From: Kineococcus sp. NBC_00420
Lineage (GTDB): Bacteria; Actinomycetota; Actinomycetes; Actinomycetales; Kineococcaceae
Reading direction: 5' to 3'
Length of the DNA stretch: 64,000 nt
Assembly: GCF_036021035.1 (NCBI RefSeq)
Contig: NZ_CP107930.1
Coordinates: 5,294,006-5,358,005 of the forward strand
In this document: piece by piece, positions 7,876 through 17,338 of the stretch
Layout: each line of letters opens with the position of its first letter
Numbering within the stretch: the first letter of the stretch is position 1
Made by a program: the position numbers and the translations under genes
Notes under the pieces: model-generated
The model's input: the letters and a program-made list of their open reading frames with translations, nothing else
Told to the model about the DNA's origin: nothing
Database searches by the model: none

Positions 7876-9432
7876 GTGTCCCTCGTCGTGCGTCACGTCC
7901 TGTTCCCCGGCCGCCACCACCTCGTGACGTCCTTCCAGACGCGGTACCTGCGTTCTCTGCTGGCCGGGGAGCTCGTGGACTCCGCGGGGGTTCCGGTGGT
8001 GTGCGCGGTCGACGCGGACGTGGTGTGGGCGGTGACGTCGGCGACGCACAGCGGGACGAGGCGCAACCCGCTGCCGGGTCACCGGCGGGAGGCGATGGTG
8101 GAGCGGGTGTCCGCGGTGGAGGGGTTGGCGTCGTTGGTGGCGCCGGTCGCGGACGTCCCGGCCAGTCCGCGGTTCGCGCGGACGGTGCTGGCGAGCGTGG
8201 AGCTGTCCACGGGGGTCGCGGCGACCCCGGAGGACACGGTGCTGGCGTGTTCGACCCCGGGGGTGGCGGCGATGTACGCGGAGCTGGGGTTCCGGGTGGT
8301 GGCGGTGGAGGACGGGGACCCGGCGGGTCCGGCGCGTCCGTGGGACGTACTGGAGATGGTGGCCGCGGGGGACGGGCGGTGGCGGGAGCTGGCGCACCCG
8401 GAGGTGGTGCGCTTCTACGACCGGTACGGGCTGGCGGCGCAGGTGGCGTTGATCCACGCGGACCCGACGGTCTCGACGGAGGGGGACCTGACGTCGACGC
8501 GGGACTACCGCAGCTACACGGCGGCCTTCGACGACGCCTCGGACCGCAAGTGGGAGCTGGTGTCGGCGTTCGTGGAGCCGGGGCGGGTGGTGGACCTGGG
8601 CTGCGCGGCGGGGGGTCTGCTGGAGCGGGCGGCTCGGGACCCGCGGTTGGCGGAGTCGGACCTCTACGGGGTGGACGTGTCGCGGCACCTGGTGGCGGAG
8701 GCGGAGCACCGTCGGGCGCAGGGGGTGTTCGCCCACCCCAACGTCTTCTTCGCCCAGCGCAACCTGTTGCGCTCGGCGGTCTTCCCGGTGGCGTCGGTCA
8801 GCACGACGCTGACGGTGGCCCTGACCCACGAGATCGCCAGCTACGGCGCGGGGCGGGCGGACCTGGAGCGGTTGGCGGAGCGGATCTTCGAGCACACGGC
8901 GCCGGGCGGGGTGTGGGTCTGTTCCGACGTGCTGGGTCCGCGGGAGGGGGACCGGCTGGTGCACCTGGTGCTGGACGGGGTCGGTGCGGGGGTGGCGCCG
9001 CGGGACCTGGCCGGTCTGGACGGTGGGGACGTGGCGGCCGTGGTGGGCGCGATGTCGCCGGCGGAGCGGTTGGTGCAGTTCGCGCAGGACTTCCCGGCGC
9101 TCTCCGGCGGGCGCTGCGACGTGCGGTGGGTCGGGCCTGGTGTGGCGGAGCTGACCCTGCGGGCGGCGATGGAGTTCCTCACCACCCGCGACTACGTGGA
9201 CAGCTGGCTCTCGGAGTGCCACGAGCGGTTCTGCGACATGACGTGGCCGGACTGGGTCGAGCTGCTGGAGGGGGTGGGGTTCGGGGTGGAGCCGGTGAGC
9301 GGGGCGTGGCGCAACGAGTGGCTGGTGGAGAACCGGCTGTCGGTGGGGGCCTCGGTGCGGGACGCGGTGACGGGTGCGGAGCTGGCCTGGCCGCAGACGC
9401 ACGTCACGTTCGTGGTCCGACGCCCTCGGTGA
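7876..9432 (+). CDS. NadM-like nucleotidyltransferase-fold domain fused to class I SAM methyltransferase
   Basis: The 518-residue protein appears to have two domains. Residues 1 to about 190 resemble an NMN adenylyltransferase/cytidylyltransferase fold: [20 protein letters not shown] sits where the HxGH motif would be, and [18 protein letters not shown] matches the usual NPFxxxER segment. Residues about 205-430 are a class I methyltransferase with motif [16 protein letters not shown], an acidic residue at [10 protein letters not shown] and a hydrophobic post-III strand VWVCSDVLG. The GTG at 7876 follows a TAGCGT box by seven bases (leaderless) and removes a spurious N-terminal extension. The substrate is unknown. 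The domain pairing is inferred from motifs. Confidence 0.7.
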   Translation: MSLVVRHVLFPGRHHLVTSFQTRYLRSLLAGELVDSAGVPVVCAVDADVVWAVTSATHSGTRRNPLPGHRREAMVERVSAVEGLASLVAPVADVPASPRFARTVLASVELSTGVAATPEDTVLACSTPGVAAMYAELGFRVVAVEDGDPAGPARPWDVLEMVAAGDGRWRELAHPEVVRFYDRYGLAAQVALIHADPTVSTEGDLTSTRDYRSYTAAFDDASDRKWELVSAFVEPGRVVDLGCAAGGLLERAARDPRLAESDLYGVDVSRHLVAEAEHRRAQGVFAHPNVFFAQRNLLRSAVFPVASVSTTLTVALTHEIASYGAGRADLERLAERIFEHTAPGGVWVCSDVLGPREGDRLVHLVLDGVGAGVAPRDLAGLDGGDVAAVVGAMSPAERLVQFAQDFPALSGGRCDVRWVGPGVAELTLRAAMEFLTTRDYVDSWLSECHERFCDMTWPDWVELLEGVGFGVEPVSGAWRNEWLVENRLSVGASVRDAVTGAELAWPQTHVTFVVRRPR

Positions 9433-9523
9433 CCGGCCGGCAACGCGCCGACGTCGAATCCACCGCGCGATCCCGGGTCCGCGGGTTACTGTCGAACGCA
9501 TCCACCCAGAGGGGAGATGCGCC

Positions 9524-11206
9524 ATGACGGAGCCCCAGCGCCGCTTCGGCGGCGGAGGTGAGCGGGACGCCCGCCATCTCACCGCGCTCGAGGAACAGCT
9601 CGGAGCCGCCCGGACCCGACTCGCCCAGGTCAGTGCCCAGAACGACCGCCTCGCCACGACGCTGCGCGAGGCACGGGACCAGATCGTCGCGCTGAAGTCG
9701 GAGGTGGACCGTCTCGGTCAGCCGCCCGCGCAGTTCGCGACGTTCCTGGAGGCCGCCGGTGAGGGCACGGCCGACATCATGTCGGCGGGTCGGCGGATGC
9801 GGGTGGCGGTGAGCCCGGCGATCGACCTGGACTCGTTGAAGCCCGGCCAGGACGTGATGGTCAACGAGGCCATGAACGTGGTGGCGGCGTTCGACTACGA
9901 GCGCACGGGCGAGCTCGCCTCCGTCAAGGAGATCCTGCCCGACGGGCGGGTCCTGGTGCTCGCGCGCGCCGACGAGGAGCGCGTGGTACGTCTGGCCGGT
10001 CCGTTGATGGACGGCCCGCTGCGGGTCGGGGACTCCCTGACCATCGACACCCGGTCCGGGTTCGCCTTCGAGCGGATCCCGAAGGCGGAGGTCGAGGAGC
10101 TGGTCCTGGAGGAGGTCCCGGACATCGACTACGAGGACATCGGTGGCCTCGGGCCGCAGATCGAGGCGATCCGCGACGCGGTGGAGCTGCCGTTCCTGCA
10201 CGCGGACCTGTTCCGCGAGCACGGTCTGCGCCCGCCGAAGGGGATCCTGCTCTACGGCCCGCCCGGGTGCGGGAAGACGCTCATCGCGAAGGCCGTCGCG
10301 AACTCGCTGGCCAAGAAGGCCGCGGAGCTGCGGGGCGAGAGCCAGGCCAAGAGCTACTTCCTGAACATCAAGGGTCCGGAGCTGCTGAACAAGTACGTCG
10401 GCGAGACCGAGCGCCACATCCGGCTGATCTTCGCCCGGGCGCGGGAGAAGGCGAGCGCCGGGACGCCGGTGGTGGTGTTCTTCGACGAGATGGAGTCGTT
10501 GTTCCGCACCCGTGGGTCGGGGGTGTCCTCGGACGTGGAGACGACGATCGTGCCGCAGCTGCTGTCGGAGCTGGACGGGGTGGAGCGCCTGGAGAACGTC
10601 ATCGTGATCGGCGCCTCGAACCGCGAGGACATGATCGACCCGGCGATCCTGCGCCCGGGCCGGCTGGACGTGAAGATCAAGATCGAGCGTCCGGACGCGG
10701 AGAGCGCGGGGCAGATCTTCGCGAAGTACCTGACGCCGGACCTGCCGTTGCACGCGGACGACGTCGCGGTGAACGGGGGGACGAAGCAGCTCACGGTCGA
10801 GGCGATGATCCGGGCGACGGTGGAGCGGATGTACACCGAGAGCGAGGAGAACGAGTTCCTCGAGGTGACGTACGCGGGCGGTGACAAGGAGGTCCTGTAC
10901 TACAAGGACTTCAACTCGGGCGCGATGATCCAGAACATCGTGGACCGGGCGAAGAAGATGGCGATCAAGGACCTGCTGACCCTGAACCAGAAGGGGGTGC
11001 GGGTGGATCACCTGATGAGTGCGTGCGTGGACGAGTTCAAGGAGAACGAGGACCTGCCGAACACGACGAACCCGGACGACTGGGCCCGGATCTCGGGCAA
11101 GAAGGGTGAGCGGATCGTCTTCATCCGCACGTTGATGCAGGGGAAGAAGGGCACGGAGGCGGGCCGCTCGATCGACACGGTCGCCAACACGGGTCAGTAC
11201 CTGTAG
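9524..11206 (+). CDS. mpa: Proteasome-associated AAA+ ATPase Mpa/ARC
   Basis: This ring ATPase unfolds pupylated proteins and feeds them to the 20S core. The 560-residue protein has an N-terminal coiled coil (about 20-75) that binds Pup, OB-type interdomain sequence (about 80-210), a Walker A GPPGCGKT near residue 245, Walker [11 protein letters not shown] near 320 and an arginine-finger region [11 protein letters not shown]. It ends GQYL, the penultimate-tyrosine tail that docks into the proteasome alpha ring. The ATG at 9524 has a GAGGGGAGA ribosome site; the longer open frame runs into the previous gene. It sits upstream of the proteasome cluster but is separated from dop by four other genes. 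Confidence 0.96.
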   Translation: MTEPQRRFGGGGERDARHLTALEEQLGAARTRLAQVSAQNDRLATTLREARDQIVALKSEVDRLGQPPAQFATFLEAAGEGTADIMSAGRRMRVAVSPAIDLDSLKPGQDVMVNEAMNVVAAFDYERTGELASVKEILPDGRVLVLARADEERVVRLAGPLMDGPLRVGDSLTIDTRSGFAFERIPKAEVEELVLEEVPDIDYEDIGGLGPQIEAIRDAVELPFLHADLFREHGLRPPKGILLYGPPGCGKTLIAKAVANSLAKKAAELRGESQAKSYFLNIKGPELLNKYVGETERHIRLIFARAREKASAGTPVVVFFDEMESLFRTRGSGVSSDVETTIVPQLLSELDGVERLENVIVIGASNREDMIDPAILRPGRLDVKIKIERPDAESAGQIFAKYLTPDLPLHADDVAVNGGTKQLTVEAMIRATVERMYTESEENEFLEVTYAGGDKEVLYYKDFNSGAMIQNIVDRAKKMAIKDLLTLNQKGVRVDHLMSACVDEFKENEDLPNTTNPDDWARISGKKGERIVFIRTLMQGKKGTEAGRSIDTVANTGQYL

Positions 11207-11243
11207 GTCGCTTCCCGTCCGGTGGTGCGCAGGGCCGTCCTCG

Positions 11244-11795
11244 TCAGCGGGGGCGGCCTTCCGCACGTCCGGTCTCCCACCAGCGCGGCCAGGCGGCGAG
11301 GAGGGCGCGGGTGTCGGGGACGAAGGGCCAGGCGGGGTCGGCGAGGCGGTCGCGCAGGGTGACGGGGTCCTCCCACCAGCCCTCGGCGACCTCGCTGGGT
11401 TGCAGGGTGAGGGGGGTCCCGTCCCAGTCGGCGGTGTAGACGTGGGCGAGGTAGTGGGTGGTGTCGTCGCGGTACCAGGTGGTGGTGACGGGGCGCAGGT
11501 CGGCGTCGAGGCCGAGTTCCTCGCGCAGTTCGCGGTGGGCGGCGTGCAGGGGGGTCTCGCCGGCGTCGACGACGCCACCGGCGAGGCAGTCGTGGGCGCC
11601 GGGGTTGAGGTCCTTGACGTCGGTGCGGCGGTGCACGAAGACGCGGCCGGTGGCGGGGTCGCGCAGCAGGACGCCGGTGGCGGCGTGGGGGAGGTTGCGG
11701 GCGCGGACCTCGGCGCGTGGGGCACTGCCGGTGACCCGTCCGGCACGGTCCGTCGGGTCGTAGAGGTCGACGAGTTCCTGGCCCGGAGTGCTCAC
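11244..11795 (-). CDS. Nudix hydrolase (YfcD/IDI-like)
   Basis: The 183-residue protein has a complete Nudix box, GGVVDAGE..REL.EELG, at about residues 75-97. Upstream it has the GQELVDLYD and FVHRRTDVKDLNPGAHD elements of YfcD/IPP-isomerase-like Nudix enzymes. Such proteins hydrolyse nucleoside or other diphosphates with Mg2+; the exact substrate cannot be predicted. The GTG at 11795 is preceded by TACCCT (11808-11803) at seven bases, which suggests a leaderless mRNA. It converges on mpa with 37 bases between the stops and lies inside the proteasome region, although no functional link is known. Confidence 0.85.
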   Translation of the reverse strand: MSTPGQELVDLYDPTDRAGRVTGSAPRAEVRARNLPHAATGVLLRDPATGRVFVHRRTDVKDLNPGAHDCLAGGVVDAGETPLHAAHRELREELGLDADLRPVTTTWYRDDTTHYLAHVYTADWDGTPLTLQPSEVAEGWWEDPVTLRDRLADPAWPFVPDTRALLAAWPRWWETGRAEGRPR

Positions 11796-11802
11796 CCGTT
11801 CG

Positions 11803-11808
11803 AGGGTA
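11803..11808 (-). promoter_or_regulatory. -10 box (TACCCT) of the Nudix gene
   Basis: TACCCT on the minus strand ends seven bases before the GTG at 11795, which fits leaderless transcription. No -35 match was found. Confidence 0.45.
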
Positions 11809-11897
11809 GGGACCGGTGTCCGGGGTGCGACCCAGGGGGGAGGGGCAGGTGTCGAAGACCACGCCTGAGGTGGACCCGTGGACGCTCGGGCAAGCCC

Positions 11898-11903
11898 TAG
11901 TGT
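11898..11903 (+). promoter_or_regulatory. -10 box (TAGTGT) of the MacA-like lipoprotein operon
   Basis: TAGTGT ends six bases before the GTG at 11910, which supports that start and a leaderless three-gene efflux mRNA. Confidence 0.45.
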
Positions 11904-11909
11904 GACCAG

Positions 11910-13319
11910 GTGCGAGCCCACCTCACGACTCCGCGCCCGTCCCGGCGTCCCCTCCGTGCCCTGTCCGCCGTCGCCGTCGGGGCCTCGTTCGTGCTGGTCG
12001 CCTCGGCGTGCAGCAAGGACGAGGCTCCGGCGTTGTCGACGGCGACCGTCGCCCGGGGTGACGTCGCGGAGGTCGTCGACGCGCCGGGGACGGTGCAGCC
12101 GCGGGCCTCGGCGGTGGTGAAGTCCCCGGCGGCGGGGACGGTGGCGACGTTGAACGTGAGCGACGGCCAGCAGGTCGCGGCCGGTGACGTGCTGATGACG
12201 ATCGACTCTCCGTCGGCGGTGTCGAACCTCGCGCAGGCGAAGCAGGCCGACGAGGACGCCGCGGCGTCGGGGTCCTCGGGGTCCGGCTCGGCGAAGAGCG
12301 CCTCGCAGGTGGCGGCGCAGCAGCGCAAGGCGGCGGCGGACGCGGCGGCGCGCTTCTCCGAGGCGGAGACCCAGGCGCAGGCCATCGCGGACCCCGCGGC
12401 GCGGGCGGCGGCACTGGCGGCCGTGCAGTCCTCGCGGACGCAGTACCAGCTGCTGGCTTCGCAGACGCAGGCCCTGGTGGACCAGGTGAACGCGGGGCTG
12501 GGGAACCTGGACACGGCGGTGTCGTCGTTGGGTCAGGCCCAGCGCGTGCAGACGCGGGCGGCGGTCTCGGCGGCGCAGGCCACGGTGGACGCCCTGGTGG
12601 TGAAGGCGCCGATCTCGGGAAAGGTGTCGCTGTCCGCGACGGGGGGTTCGGGGTCGGCGAACCTGCCCGCGGGGGCCGAGGCGCTGCTGGCGGGCAGCGG
12701 GGTGTCGTTGCCCGCCGCGGCCGCCGGGTCGGACTCCGGTGCGGCGGGTGCCCCGGTGCTGGCTCAGGGTGCGGCCGTGGCGTCGGGGGCGACGGTGCTC
12801 AACGTCATCGACGCGTCGACGCTGAGCCTGACGGCGGACGTCGACGAGACGGACGTGCTGAGCGTGAAGCCGGGGATCGGGGCCGACGTGAACATCGACG
12901 CGGTGCCCGGGGCGAAGTACCACGGGACGGTCACAAGCATCGACCCGACGCCCAAGGGCGGCGGCGGGAGCTCGGTGACGTACACGGTCCGCCTGAGCTA
13001 CGACGGCGGGACGGGCGGGGACGGCACCCCGGCGGCGACGCCGCTGCCGGGCATGTCGGCGACGGTGTCGCTGGTCGTGCAGGAGGTGGACGGCGTCGTG
13101 GAGGTCCCGGCCGCGGCCGTGGTGCGGGCCGGGTCCGACAACGGCGCGAAGGACTCCGACACCGTCTGGATCGTCTCCGGCGGCAAGGCGGAGCGACGCG
13201 CGGTGACCGTGGGGGTCCGGGGGGAGACCGACGTGGAGATCACCAAGGGTCTCGACGGCGGCGAGGAGATCGTCACCGAGGGCGCGGCCGGCGTGAAGCA
13301 GGGACAGCAGGTCTCGTGA
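11910..13319 (+). CDS. MacA/HlyD-like efflux adaptor lipoprotein
   Basis: The 469-residue protein starts with a lipoprotein signal ending FVLVASAC (lipobox cysteine near residue 34). A biotinyl-lipoyl-like half-motif SPAAGTVATLNVSDGQQV follows, then an alanine-rich coiled-coil hairpin (about 105-225), the second lipoyl half and a beta-barrel domain with DETDVLSVKPG. This is the membrane-fusion adaptor architecture of MacAB-type exporters. In a monoderm actinobacterium it probably sits on the outer face of the membrane and assists the permease. Its stop overlaps the ATPase start by four bases (GTGA), so the three genes form one operon. The exported substrate is unknown. Confidence 0.85.
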   Translation: MRAHLTTPRPSRRPLRALSAVAVGASFVLVASACSKDEAPALSTATVARGDVAEVVDAPGTVQPRASAVVKSPAAGTVATLNVSDGQQVAAGDVLMTIDSPSAVSNLAQAKQADEDAAASGSSGSGSAKSASQVAAQQRKAAADAAARFSEAETQAQAIADPAARAAALAAVQSSRTQYQLLASQTQALVDQVNAGLGNLDTAVSSLGQAQRVQTRAAVSAAQATVDALVVKAPISGKVSLSATGGSGSANLPAGAEALLAGSGVSLPAAAAGSDSGAAGAPVLAQGAAVASGATVLNVIDASTLSLTADVDETDVLSVKPGIGADVNIDAVPGAKYHGTVTSIDPTPKGGGGSSVTYTVRLSYDGGTGGDGTPAATPLPGMSATVSLVVQEVDGVVEVPAAAVVRAGSDNGAKDSDTVWIVSGGKAERRAVTVGVRGETDVEITKGLDGGEEIVTEGAAGVKQGQQVS

Positions 13320-14119
13320 CCCGTCCCGACACGGGCCACCCGCAGGACACCACCGAGAACCACGAGAACCACGACCAGGAGCGCGCGCTGATCCCGTCCC
13401 CCGAGCACCACCCGACGCTGCGCGCGGCCGCGATCGAGGCGGTCGAGGTCACCCGTTCCTACCGCTTCGGCGACACGACGGTCGACGCGCTGCGGGGGGT
13501 GACCTTCACCGTCGCGGAGGGGGAGTACGCCGCGATCGTGGGCCCCAGCGGATCGGGCAAGTCGACGCTGATGCACCTGCTGGGCTGCCTGGACCGTCCG
13601 ACGTCGGGGATCCTGCGCGTCGGTGGGCGCAACATCGCCGACCTGGGCGACGCGGAGCTCGCGGAGCTGCGCAACGAGGAGATCGGGTTCGTGTTCCAGG
13701 CCTTCCAGCTGCTGCCGCGCTCCAGCGCCATCGACAACGTGGCGTTGCCGCTGCTGTACCGCGGCGTCAAGGGCAGCGAGCGGCGCGACATGGCGGCCGA
13801 GGCGTTGAAGGCGGTGAACCTGGGGCACCGCCTGACCCACCGGCCCACCCAGATGTCCGGCGGCGAGCAGCAGCGGGTGGCGATCGCGCGGGCGCTGGTC
13901 GGCCAACCGCGGATCCTGCTCGCCGACGAACCCACCGGCAACCTCGACTCCAAGAACGGGGCCGAGGTGATGCGCATCCTGGAGGAGCTGAACTCCGCCC
14001 GGGGCGTCGCGGTGGTCCTCGTCACCCACGACGACGAGGTCGCCGGCCGCGCGCGCCGTCAGGTCCGGGTGCGTGACGGCCTGGTGGAGCGCGACACGGC
14101 GGACGGAGCCGACGCGTGA
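13316..14119 (+). CDS. MacB/LolD-type ABC transporter ATP-binding protein
   Basis: The 267-residue ABC ATPase has Walker A GPSGSGKST (near residue 80), a Q-loop FVFQAFQLLPR, signature MSGGEQQRVAIARAL, Walker B ILLADEPTGNLDS and switch histidine VLVTHDDE. The LDRPTSG insert after Walker A and the TGNLDS extension are typical of the MacB/LolD subfamily that powers FtsX-like permeases. A polar N-terminal tail of about 40 residues precedes the domain. Four-base overlaps at both ends bind it to the adaptor upstream and the permease downstream. Confidence 0.9.
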   Translation: MTRPDTGHPQDTTENHENHDQERALIPSPEHHPTLRAAAIEAVEVTRSYRFGDTTVDALRGVTFTVAEGEYAAIVGPSGSGKSTLMHLLGCLDRPTSGILRVGGRNIADLGDAELAELRNEEIGFVFQAFQLLPRSSAIDNVALPLLYRGVKGSERRDMAAEALKAVNLGHRLTHRPTQMSGGEQQRVAIARALVGQPRILLADEPTGNLDSKNGAEVMRILEELNSARGVAVVLVTHDDEVAGRARRQVRVRDGLVERDTADGADA

Positions 14120-15312
14120 AGGGCTTCGAAGCGTTCCGCGTCGCACTGGACGCGTTGCGCGGCAACCGGATGCGCAGCCTGCTCACGATGCTCGGCATCA
14201 TCATCGGCATCGCCGCCGTCATCGTCGTGGTCTCCATCGGGTCCGGGGCGCGCAACCAGATCGAGTCCCAGGTCGAAGGTCTCGGCTCCAACCTGATCCT
14301 CGTCGTGCCCGGGCAGTTCGACACCAACAACCTCGGTTCCAACGCGCCCTCGACGTCGACGATGCAGGTCCAGGACGGCAAGGTCCTCGCCGACGTGGTC
14401 GGCGACGAGAGCGCCGTCACGGCGCGGGTCTCCACGGGCGCGCAGGTGCGGGCCGGGACGGTCGAGCGGTTCGTCACCATCCAGGGCGCGGACCAGAACC
14501 TGCCCCGGGTCCTCACCCGCCCGGTCGCCGAGGGCCAGTACTTCACCTCCGTCGACGTCGACGCCCGCCGCCGGGTCGCGGTGCTGGGCTCGCAGGCGGC
14601 GCAGAACCTCTTCCCCGGGGCGGACCCGCTGGGCCGCCAGATCACGGTGGCGGGCACCCGCTTCCAGGTGATCGGGGTGCTGCGGGAGAAGGGGGAGAGC
14701 TTCGGGGTCTCCCAGGACAACGAGATCCACATCCCGATCACCACGGCCCAGCGGTTGTTCTCCCTCGACCGCGTCGACGCGTTCGCGGTGAAGGCGCCGT
14801 CCTCCGACGTCGTCCCGGCGCTGTCGGACAAGTTGTGGCGGGCGATGAAGGCGCAGTACCCGGACCAGACGTTCAGCGCGGTCACCCAGACCCAGATCCT
14901 CGGCGTCATCGGCCAGATCCTCGGGCTGCTGACGGCGGTGCTGGCCGCGATCGCGGGGATCTCGCTGCTCGTGGGCGGGGTCGGGGTCTCCAACATCATG
15001 CTCGTCTCGGTGCGCGAACGGACCCGGGAGATCGGGCTGCGCAAGGCCCTCGGCGCCCGCCAGCGCGACGTCCTCGTGCAGTTCCTCGTCGAGGCCGTCC
15101 TGCTGACCAGCGTCGGCGGGATCATCGGCATCCTCATCGGGGTGGCCGGGTCGATCGCGGTGAACCAGCTCTCCCCGCTGCCGGCGACGATCGAGTGGTG
15201 GAGCCCGGTGGTGGCGTTCGTCGTCTCCGCGGCCGTCGGCATCTTCTTCGGGGTGTTCCCGGCGCGTCGGGCGGGACGCCTGGACCCGGTCGTCGCGCTG
15301 CGCACGGAGTGA
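14116..15312 (+). CDS. MacB-like FtsX-family ABC transporter permease
   Basis: The 398-residue permease has the MacB layout: one N-terminal membrane helix with LLTMLGIIIGIAAVIVVVS, a large extracytoplasmic domain (about 50-270), then three C-terminal helices. The segment SVRERTREIGLRKALGARQR between helices two and three couples to the ATPase. It ends with the typical ARRAGRLDPVVALR tail. The start overlaps the ATPase stop by four bases. With the adaptor and ATPase it forms a tripartite-like exporter; without an outer membrane it would more likely extract or sense a molecule at the cell surface. Confidence 0.9.
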   Translation: MKGFEAFRVALDALRGNRMRSLLTMLGIIIGIAAVIVVVSIGSGARNQIESQVEGLGSNLILVVPGQFDTNNLGSNAPSTSTMQVQDGKVLADVVGDESAVTARVSTGAQVRAGTVERFVTIQGADQNLPRVLTRPVAEGQYFTSVDVDARRRVAVLGSQAAQNLFPGADPLGRQITVAGTRFQVIGVLREKGESFGVSQDNEIHIPITTAQRLFSLDRVDAFAVKAPSSDVVPALSDKLWRAMKAQYPDQTFSAVTQTQILGVIGQILGLLTAVLAAIAGISLLVGGVGVSNIMLVSVRERTREIGLRKALGARQRDVLVQFLVEAVLLTSVGGIIGILIGVAGSIAVNQLSPLPATIEWWSPVVAFVVSAAVGIFFGVFPARRAGRLDPVVALRTE

Positions 15313-15318
15313 GCCGCA

Positions 15319-15324
15319 TAGGGT
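15319..15324 (+). promoter_or_regulatory. -10 box (TAGGGT) of dop
   Basis: TAGGGT ends seven bases before the dop ATG at 15332, which predicts a leaderless dop mRNA independent of the efflux operon upstream. Confidence 0.5.
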
Positions 15325-15331
15325 CCTCGGC

Positions 15332-16948
15332 ATGACAGTCAGGCGTGTGACCGGGATCGAGACCGAGTACGGCATCTCGGTGCCGGGGGACCCGGGCGCC
15401 AACCCGATGCTGCTCTCGGCCCAGGTCGTCAACGCCTACGCCTCGCCCGCGACGGGCTCGATGCGCAGCTCCCTCACGGGCGGTTCGCGGGCCCGCTGGG
15501 ACTACGAGGACGAGGCGCCGCTGCGCGACGCGCGCGGGTACGAGATCGACCGCGCCAAGGCCCACCCCTCGCAGCTGACCGACGCGCCGGGCCGTTCGCC
15601 GGGGACGAGGCGGGCCGCGCCCAACGCCTCCGACGTCGTCACCGCGGAGACCGAGGACCCGACGATGGCCAACGTCATCCTCACCAACGGGGCCCGGTTC
15701 TACGTCGACCACGCCCACCCCGAGTACTCCTCACCGGAGATCCTCACCCCGCGCGACGCGGTGCTGTGGGACCGGGCGGGGGAGCTGATCCTCCTCGAGG
15801 CGCTGCGCCGGGTCGCGGCGACGCCCGGGCTGACCCCGGTGACGATCTACAAGAACAACACCGACGGCAAGGGCGCCTCCTACGGCACCCACGAGAACTA
15901 CCTGATGAACCGCTCGACGTCCTTCACCGACGTCGTGCGCCACCTCACCCCCTTCTTCGTCTCCCGGCAGGTGTTCACCGGGGCCGGTCGGGTGGGGATC
16001 GGGCAGGACTCCGCCCGGCCCGGGTTCCAGATCAGCCAGCGCGCGGACTTCTTCGAGGTCGAGGTGGGGCTGGAGACCACCATGAAGCGCCCGATCATCA
16101 ACACCCGCGACGAACCGCACGCCACCGTGGAGAAGTACCGTCGCCTCCACGTGATCATCGGCGACGCGACGATGTGCGAGGTCGCGACGCTGCTCAAGAT
16201 CGGGACGACCTCCCTGGTCCTGGCGATGCTCGAGGCGGGAGCGCTCGAGGGTGGCCCCGCCGGGAACCTGCAGCTCGCCGAACCCGTCCGCGCCCTGCAC
16301 GAGGTCTCCCACGACCCCGGCCTCACCCAGCTCGTCCGGTTGCGCGACGGGCGCCGGATGACCGCGGTGCAGCTGCAGCGGGCCTACCTGGAGGCCGCGC
16401 AGGCCTTCGTCGCCGACCGCTACGGCGAGGACGCGGACGCCGACACCGTCGAGGTCCTCACCCGGTGGGAGCAGATCCTCACCAAGCTGGAGACCGACGT
16501 GTTCTCCGCGGCCCGCGAGGTCGACTGGATCGCGAAGCTGCGCCTGCTCGAGGGCTACCGCTCCCGCGACGGCCTGGACTGGGACCACGCCCGGCTGGCC
16601 GCGGTGGACCTGCAGTGGTCCGACATCCGGCCCGAGAAGGGCCTCTACCTCAAGCTCGCCGAGCGTGGCCAGGTCGAACGCCTCCTGGACCCCGCCGACG
16701 TCGCCCGCGCCGTGGAGCACCCCCCGACCGACACCCGCGCCTACTTCCGCGGGGAGTGCCTGGCCCGCTACGGCCCGCGCGTCGCGGCGGCCAGCTGGGA
16801 CTCGGTGATCTTCGACATCGCCGGGCGGGGCGCCCTGCAGCGCGTCCCCACCCTCGAGCCGTTGCGGGGCACCAAGGAGCACGTCGGGGCGCTGCTGGAC
16901 CGATGCGAGACCGCGGAAGAACTCGTGGCCGCCCTCACCAACGGGTGA
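15332..16948 (+). CDS. dop: Deamidase of Pup / depupylase
   Basis: Dop converts the C-terminal glutamine of Pup to glutamate and also removes Pup from proteins. The 538-residue protein shows the glutamine-synthetase-like fold it shares with Paf[16 protein letters not shown] at the N-terminus, [15 protein letters not shown] (catalytic aspartate and metal ligands), [19 protein letters not shown], and [12 protein letters not shown]. The stretch between about residues 40 and 110 is the flexible Dop-specific loop missing from PafA. The neighbouring pup encodes the GGQ form, so Dop is required before ligation. The ATG at 15332 follows its own TANNNT box. Confidence 0.97.
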   Translation: MTVRRVTGIETEYGISVPGDPGANPMLLSAQVVNAYASPATGSMRSSLTGGSRARWDYEDEAPLRDARGYEIDRAKAHPSQLTDAPGRSPGTRRAAPNASDVVTAETEDPTMANVILTNGARFYVDHAHPEYSSPEILTPRDAVLWDRAGELILLEALRRVAATPGLTPVTIYKNNTDGKGASYGTHENYLMNRSTSFTDVVRHLTPFFVSRQVFTGAGRVGIGQDSARPGFQISQRADFFEVEVGLETTMKRPIINTRDEPHATVEKYRRLHVIIGDATMCEVATLLKIGTTSLVLAMLEAGALEGGPAGNLQLAEPVRALHEVSHDPGLTQLVRLRDGRRMTAVQLQRAYLEAAQAFVADRYGEDADADTVEVLTRWEQILTKLETDVFSAAREVDWIAKLRLLEGYRSRDGLDWDHARLAAVDLQWSDIRPEKGLYLKLAERGQVERLLDPADVARAVEHPPTDTRAYFRGECLARYGPRVAAASWDSVIFDIAGRGALQRVPTLEPLRGTKEHVGALLDRCETAEELVAALTNG

Positions 16949-16987
16949 CGCAGGCCGCACTTCCGCGCCGGGCGGGCGTGGCGGGGT

Positions 16988-16993
16988 TAGTGT
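16988..16993 (+). promoter_or_regulatory. Putative -10 box (TAGTGT) for pup
   Basis: TAGTGT would start transcription near base 17000 and give pup a leader of about 50 bases with a GAGGGAG ribosome site just before the ATG. This contrasts with the leaderless neighbours. No -35 was recognised. Confidence 0.35.
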
Positions 16994-17051
16994 CGGAACA
17001 CGACCCGGGTCGCAGGACCCGGGAGGCCGAGCCGTCAGAGGGAGCCAGCCG

Positions 17052-17255
17052 ATGCCTGGACAGGAGCAGCAGCGCCCGAGCCGCCGCGAGGAGGAGGTCG
17101 AGGAGACCCCCGCCGTCCCCGCGCAGGGCAGCGCCAGTGCCCAGACCAAGGAGACCGACGCCGACGTCGACGCGCTGCTCGACGAGATCGACGAGGTCCT
17201 CGAGTCCAACTCCGAGGAGTTCGTGCGCGGCTTCGTCCAGAAGGGCGGGCAGTAG
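17052..17255 (+). CDS. pup: Prokaryotic ubiquitin-like protein Pup
   Basis: Pup is the small, largely disordered protein tag joined to lysines to send proteins to the proteasome. The 67-residue product has the charged N-terminal part that enters the ATPase pore, the helical Mpa-binding region ([15 protein letters not shown]) and the C-terminal [11 protein letters not shown]. It ends in glutamine rather than glutamate, so it must be deamidated by Dop before PafA can use it. A GAGGGAG ribosome site precedes the ATG. It lies between dop and prcB, its usual place. Confidence 0.97.
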   Translation: MPGQEQQRPSRREEEVEETPAVPAQGSASAQTKETDADVDALLDEIDEVLESNSEEFVRGFVQKGGQ

Positions 17256-17325
17256 CCCCTGCCACCCCCGGCGCGAGCCCCTCGTGTCCCACCCGGCTCT
17301 CCCGGCACGTTGCGGAGGCGCCGGG

Positions 17326-17331
17326 TAGGGT
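17326..17331 (+). promoter_or_regulatory. -10 box (TAGGGT) of prcBA
   Basis: TAGGGT ends seven bases before the prcB GTG at 17339, so prcB-prcA probably has its own leaderless promoter downstream of pup. Confidence 0.5.
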
Positions 17332-17338
17332 CCGAAGG

